Source of the DNA: Nissolia schottii | Lineage: Eukaryota > Streptophyta > Magnoliopsida > Fabales > Fabaceae | Assembly: GCA_003254905.1 (NCBI GenBank) | Contig: QANU01014112.1 | Location: 339,141 to 403,140, forward strand | DNA length: 64,000 nucleotides | Direction of reading: 5' to 3' | In this document: positions 61,271 to 64,000 of the stretch, one piece after another | Position numbering within the stretch: the stretch's first letter is position 1 | Layout of the letters: each line of letters starts with the position of its first letter | The notes under the pieces: model-generated | Databases searched by the model: none | The model's input: the letters and a program-made list of their open reading frames with translations, nothing else | Told to the model about the DNA's origin: nothing | Program-made: the position numbers and the translations under genes

Positions 61271-62165
61271 GTGTATTTGTGGTATATTACAGCCTATAGG
61301 AAGACTCATCACATCACACCAGGTCTAGAGGACACATTTGTTCTTGAGCTACATCCATGTCACGTGTCCCAGCATATTTGGAGCGGGGCTCGTGATAGGG
61401 TCTTACGAGTTAGGAGAGTGCATGTGGCGAGGCACGAGGAGAAACACAGAGACTCCCCAAAGTGCATCATTCCATATTTAGGAATGACGGGGTTTAACGG
61501 GGTGATTCACATGGGTTATTGCGCTGTCGACCACGCATTGATCACCGTGCTAGTGGAGAGGTGGCGTCCCGAGACTCACACGTTCCACATGCCTGCTGGG
61601 GAGTGCACACTGACGTTGGAGGACGTCGGCATTATTTCTAGTATCCCTGTTGAGGGACATGTTGTCATCGGCCGGACACATGATTCAGACTTGGTGGATC
61701 ATTGCGAGGAGTTGTTGGGTGTGCGCCCACCACTAGGGAGTGGGTACCATGCATCGCGCATTCGCTTATCATGGTTGTCCAAGCTGCTTACCCATGTTCC
61801 TGAGGACGATGCCGACCCTATAAGCAGTATGCACTAGCATACTTGCTTCACTTCATTGGAGGCGCGTTGTTTCCAGACCATTCTGGGTTATGGGTACATT
61901 CTATGTACCTCCCACTGCTAGCAGACCTGGAGCAGACAAGAACATACAGCTGGGGATCAACGACGCTATCCTTTATGTATAGGGAGTTGTGCAAGGCGAC
62001 AAACTACGATGCACACCAATTGGAGGCCCTTGCACTGTCCTCCAATATTGGGCATGGCATAGATTTCCTCGCATTGTCCCTGCACGGGCGGATCATGCCG
62101 ACGAGGCAAACTGGCTGAGTTATATCGACGATCGAGCATACCTTAGTCCGTTGGGATTTAAGTAA
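61271..62165 (+). pseudogene. Plant mobile domain (PMD / MAIN-like) gene, frameshifted
   Basis: The first frame (to 61837) contains HVSQHIWSGARDRVLRVRR, ALITVLVERWRPETHTFHMP and ECTLTLEDVGIISSIPVEG, the signature of the plant mobile domain found in MAIN/MAIL proteins and in transposons. Near 61828 the frame shifts and continues as YALAYLLHFIGGALFPDHSG and YSWGSTTLSFMYRELCKATN. Near 62040 it shifts again and continues as LQYWAWHRFPRIVPAR to YLSPLGFK and a stop at 62163-62165. AAGTAAGT at that point could instead be a splice donor. Two frameshifts make it a probable pseudogene. Its host is the surrounding Mutator-like element. Confidence 0.83.
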
Positions 62166-62214
62166 GTGTTATTTATCGAAGTAGAGGAGCGGTCGGACAG
62201 GTAGTCAGTAAGAG

Positions 62215-62609
62215 CAAGAGCTCTGGAATTCTAGAGAGAGGAAATTTTTAGAGAGAAGGAAAGTTTTAGAAAATGAGAGGAGTGCTGCAGAATGGGGGGA
62301 AGGGTAAATTTAAAGGCTACGGGGGTTGGATTCGCCAACACGGTGGGCGAATTTAGGTTGAATTCGCCAACCGTGTTGGCGAATTTAGGGTTAATGAGTT
62401 TTAGGTTGAAATCGCCAACTGTGTTAGCGAATTTGGTTCAAATGGGCGTTTAGGGTTTGTTCTAAAATCGCCAATTGTGTTGATAAATCTGACGTGGATG
62501 GCCACGCGTGTTGCGGAGTCCACGTCAGCCCAAACGTTGGTATTTACGTAATATGTTTTGAAACGGGGTATTTTAGTAATTTGTCCCGTGGGAAAAGAGT
62601 AAAAAACTC
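62215..62609 (-). repeat. Right terminal inverted repeat
   Basis: About 395 bp, inverse of the left arm. It contains three or four hairpin units, some with a mismatch. Confidence 0.88.
62333..62485. repeat. Hairpin array in the right TIR
   Basis: Counterparts at about 62333-62349 (one mismatch), 62365-62381 (perfect 7-bp stem with different loop), 62413-62429 (one mismatch) and a decayed one from about 62469. Confidence 0.8.
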
Positions 62610-62724
62610 AAATATTAGCGTATATTGCTACTCCAAAGTAGCGAAACATTTGTTTCAGGGTTTTCAATCACTAATTTCATCGAACAGGTGGTGTGCACTG
62701 CGCACACTCCAGAAACAAAACCCC

Positions 62725-62785
62725 ATGAAACGCAACAAAGCAACGGTTCTGACTTACGCTGAGAAATGCAAGGTTCCTTCTTCCT

Positions 62786-62825
<40 letters not shown>

Positions 62826-63918
62826 TCAATTTCCATTTTTTTTTCCAACTCATATATATAAAACACATGATTCCTTGTTTCTTATGTTGATGCAGAATAT
62901 ATTGGCATCAAACTGGCAAGGTTCCCTCAATACTATCAAAGCAGATGCAAAAGGAAGGTACTTTCTTTTTGCCCCCTTTTCACTACATAACATATTGTAT
63001 AGTGTTGTTCTTGTGCTTGTGTGATGATTCTGTTGCAGAGTTATTTATTTGCTAATTGGGTGTTTTTTGTTTTTTTGTTTTTGGGGGTTGCTTTTTTTTT
63101 CGTTGATTTTAACAGCAAGGGTGATATACATATGTCTAAGGTTAAGTACATACTCAAAAGGGGTCAGCCATACCTTTGGGTGCCGGAAAATGATTTGCAT
63201 AATGTGGTATGTTGCTCTCACCGCCATTTTTTTTATTCCTTAATATGAAGATTATGACTAAAGAGAAGTTTCAGTTCATCTTGAAAGTATTGTATAGCTT
63301 TCTGTTAGCGTTTGTGTTCAATAGTTCATGTAGTCAGCTGGACGTAGCAAATTCATCCGATTGTAGAACTTATTTGTAGGAATGGTTAGAGGGCTACCAT
63401 CTAGCTTATGAAATGCTTTAGATTGTTTTTGCTATAAATTGCTTATTGGCACTTGTGAGGATGAGACAGATGTGCAAGCAGATCCTCTGAGTATTATATA
63501 GCTTTCTGTTAGTGTTTGTGTTCAAAAGTTCATTTAGTCAGCTGGACTTGGTGAGTTCATCGTAATGTTGTGGAACTTAATAGCGGGAACAGTTAGAGTT
63601 CATCTGTGTATGCTAGGAATGGATCCTCTCATGTGAAAATCTCAATTGACTTGGGCATGTGTTGATTTTCATCGGTGATCAAGAAGGTGGGACCAAGTAT
63701 GAAACCAACAAGAGAATCTAATCATTGGTGAAAATCAAACGCATGACCAAATCATGTGAGTTTTACATGAGAGGATCCATTCCTGTGTATGTTTGCAAGG
63801 ACAACACATTTGATTTCTTTGTTTTATGCAGAACACAATCATTGATGAGCGTGGTTCATTTGCTGTGACCAGCCCATTTCCAGGGATACTCGGGGTTCTA
63901 ATGAAATCAATGAAAAAG
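62725..63918 (+). CDS. Unidentified conserved gene, 5' part (possibly FMN-binding split-barrel type)
   Basis: Four exons join in phase: 62725-62772, 62896-62957, 63116-63206 and 63832-63918. They encode MKRNKATVLTYAEKCK-NILASNWQGSLNTIK and so on, through VKYILKRGQPYLWVPENDLHNV, then NTIIDERGSFAVTSPFPGILGVLMKSMKK. The gene then enters an intron or leaves the window. The DERGSFAV and SPFPG pieces remind me of pyridoxamine-phosphate-oxidase-like (FMN-binding split-barrel) proteins, but I am not sure. The start ATG at 62725 is the first in frame with the next exon. It lies only 116 bp from the Mutator-like element, so an upstream exon or leader may have been displaced. Confidence 0.6.
62790..62823. 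repeat. (CT)n microsatellite in intron 1
   Basis: About 17 CT units, 18 bases after the donor of the first exon of the last gene. Confidence 0.9.
63283..63600 (+). repeat. Two-copy direct repeat in intron 3
   Basis: The stretch TATAGCTTTCTGTTAG-GTTTGTGTTCAA-AGTTCAT-TAGTCAGCTGGAC occurs near 63293-63345 and again near 63498-63552, about 205 bp apart. Weaker similarity continues through GTAGAACTTA/GTGGAACTTA. Confidence 0.8.
63605..63791. mobile_element. MITE in intron 3 of the last gene
   Basis: Arms of about 55 bp are inverted copies of each other: GGAATGGATCCTCTCATGT on the left and ACATGAGAGGATCCATTCC on the right. The direct repeat TGTGTATG flanks the element at 63605-63612 and 63784-63791, fitting an 8-bp target duplication. 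Total about 170 bp, no coding capacity. Confidence 0.78.
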
Positions 63919-64000
63919 GTTGTGCTGGGAATACGTATGATTTCTTTTGAAACTTTTGACGCCGTAGCTTGATTCTTCATTAATAGCGCCGATAAAGGGC

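Larger units (their letters stand above)
59817..62618. mobile_element. Mutator-like element carrying a PMD gene, with 9-bp target duplication
   Basis: The element itself is 59826-62609 (about 2.78 kb). It starts GAGTTTTTTACTCTTTT and ends with the inverse, AAAAGAGTAAAAAACTC. The 9-bp sequence AAATATTAG flanks it directly on both sides (59817-59825 and 62610-62618) without a mismatch. Terminal inverted repeats are about 400 bp each. A 9-bp duplication and long TIRs are marks of Mutator-like elements. Inside are a telomere-like array and a broken plant-mobile-domain gene. No transposase is present, so it would need one supplied from elsewhere. Confidence 0.88.

Noticed and set aside
59958..62429. 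CRISPR-like spacing of palindromic repeats
   Set aside because: This is plant DNA, and the units are hairpins inside transposon arms with no uniform spacers or associated genes.

Overview
The window is nuclear DNA of a flowering plant, almost certainly a eudicot and perhaps a legume. The evidence is intron-rich genes with GT-AG introns in an AT-rich background, plant-only families (ACR ACT-repeat protein, plant mobile domain), a Tnt1-type Copia retrotransposon, and telomere-type CCCTAAA repeats. Species cannot be told from the sequence. Gene models were assembled by hand by translating exons and checking that splice phases join. Exon edges are therefore usually exact to the base, but no transcript evidence was available.

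Layout. 0.55-6.5 kb (-): 5' two-thirds of a ZFC3H1-like zinc-finger protein, running off the left edge. 6.8-7.3 kb: a tandemly duplicated relic. 8.4-10.3 kb (+): an ALY/THO4 mRNA-export adaptor. 13.1-23.6 kb (-): a 17-exon gene for a 1189-aa conserved plant protein of unknown function (At3g12590-like). 26.3-27.0 kb (-): an intronless peroxisomal enoyl-CoA isomerase-like gene. 28.2-31.3 kb (-): an ACR9-type ACT-domain protein whose first exon is missing. 32.2-38.3 kb (+): a decayed Copia element with a nested hAT-like element. 42.8-43.0 kb: a tRNA-Arg(CCG) next to a degenerate copy with a CTA anticodon. 43.2-43.5 kb: an HSP70 pseudogene fragment. 46.4-49.0 kb (+): an intact cytosolic HSC70 with a heat-shock element. 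52.5-53.3 kb (+): a single-pass membrane protein. 56.4-59.2 kb (-): the beta subunit of protein geranylgeranyltransferase I. 59.8-62.6 kb: a Mutator-like transposon with ~400-bp terminal inverted repeats, a perfect 9-bp target duplication, a telomere-like array and a broken plant-mobile-domain gene. 62.7 kb onward (+): the 5' part of an unidentified gene whose first ATG lies 116 bp from that transposon.

Four genes (ZFC3H1-like, ACR9, membrane protein, GGB) appear, from memory of Arabidopsis numbering, to be collinear with At2g39580-At2g39550. The block is greatly expanded here by other genes and by transposons. The genes do not form one pathway; they are ordinary cellular genes for RNA turnover and export, fatty-acid oxidation, amino-acid sensing, chaperoning and prenylation. 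The most unusual structure is the PMD-carrying Mutator-like element at 59.8-62.6 kb.
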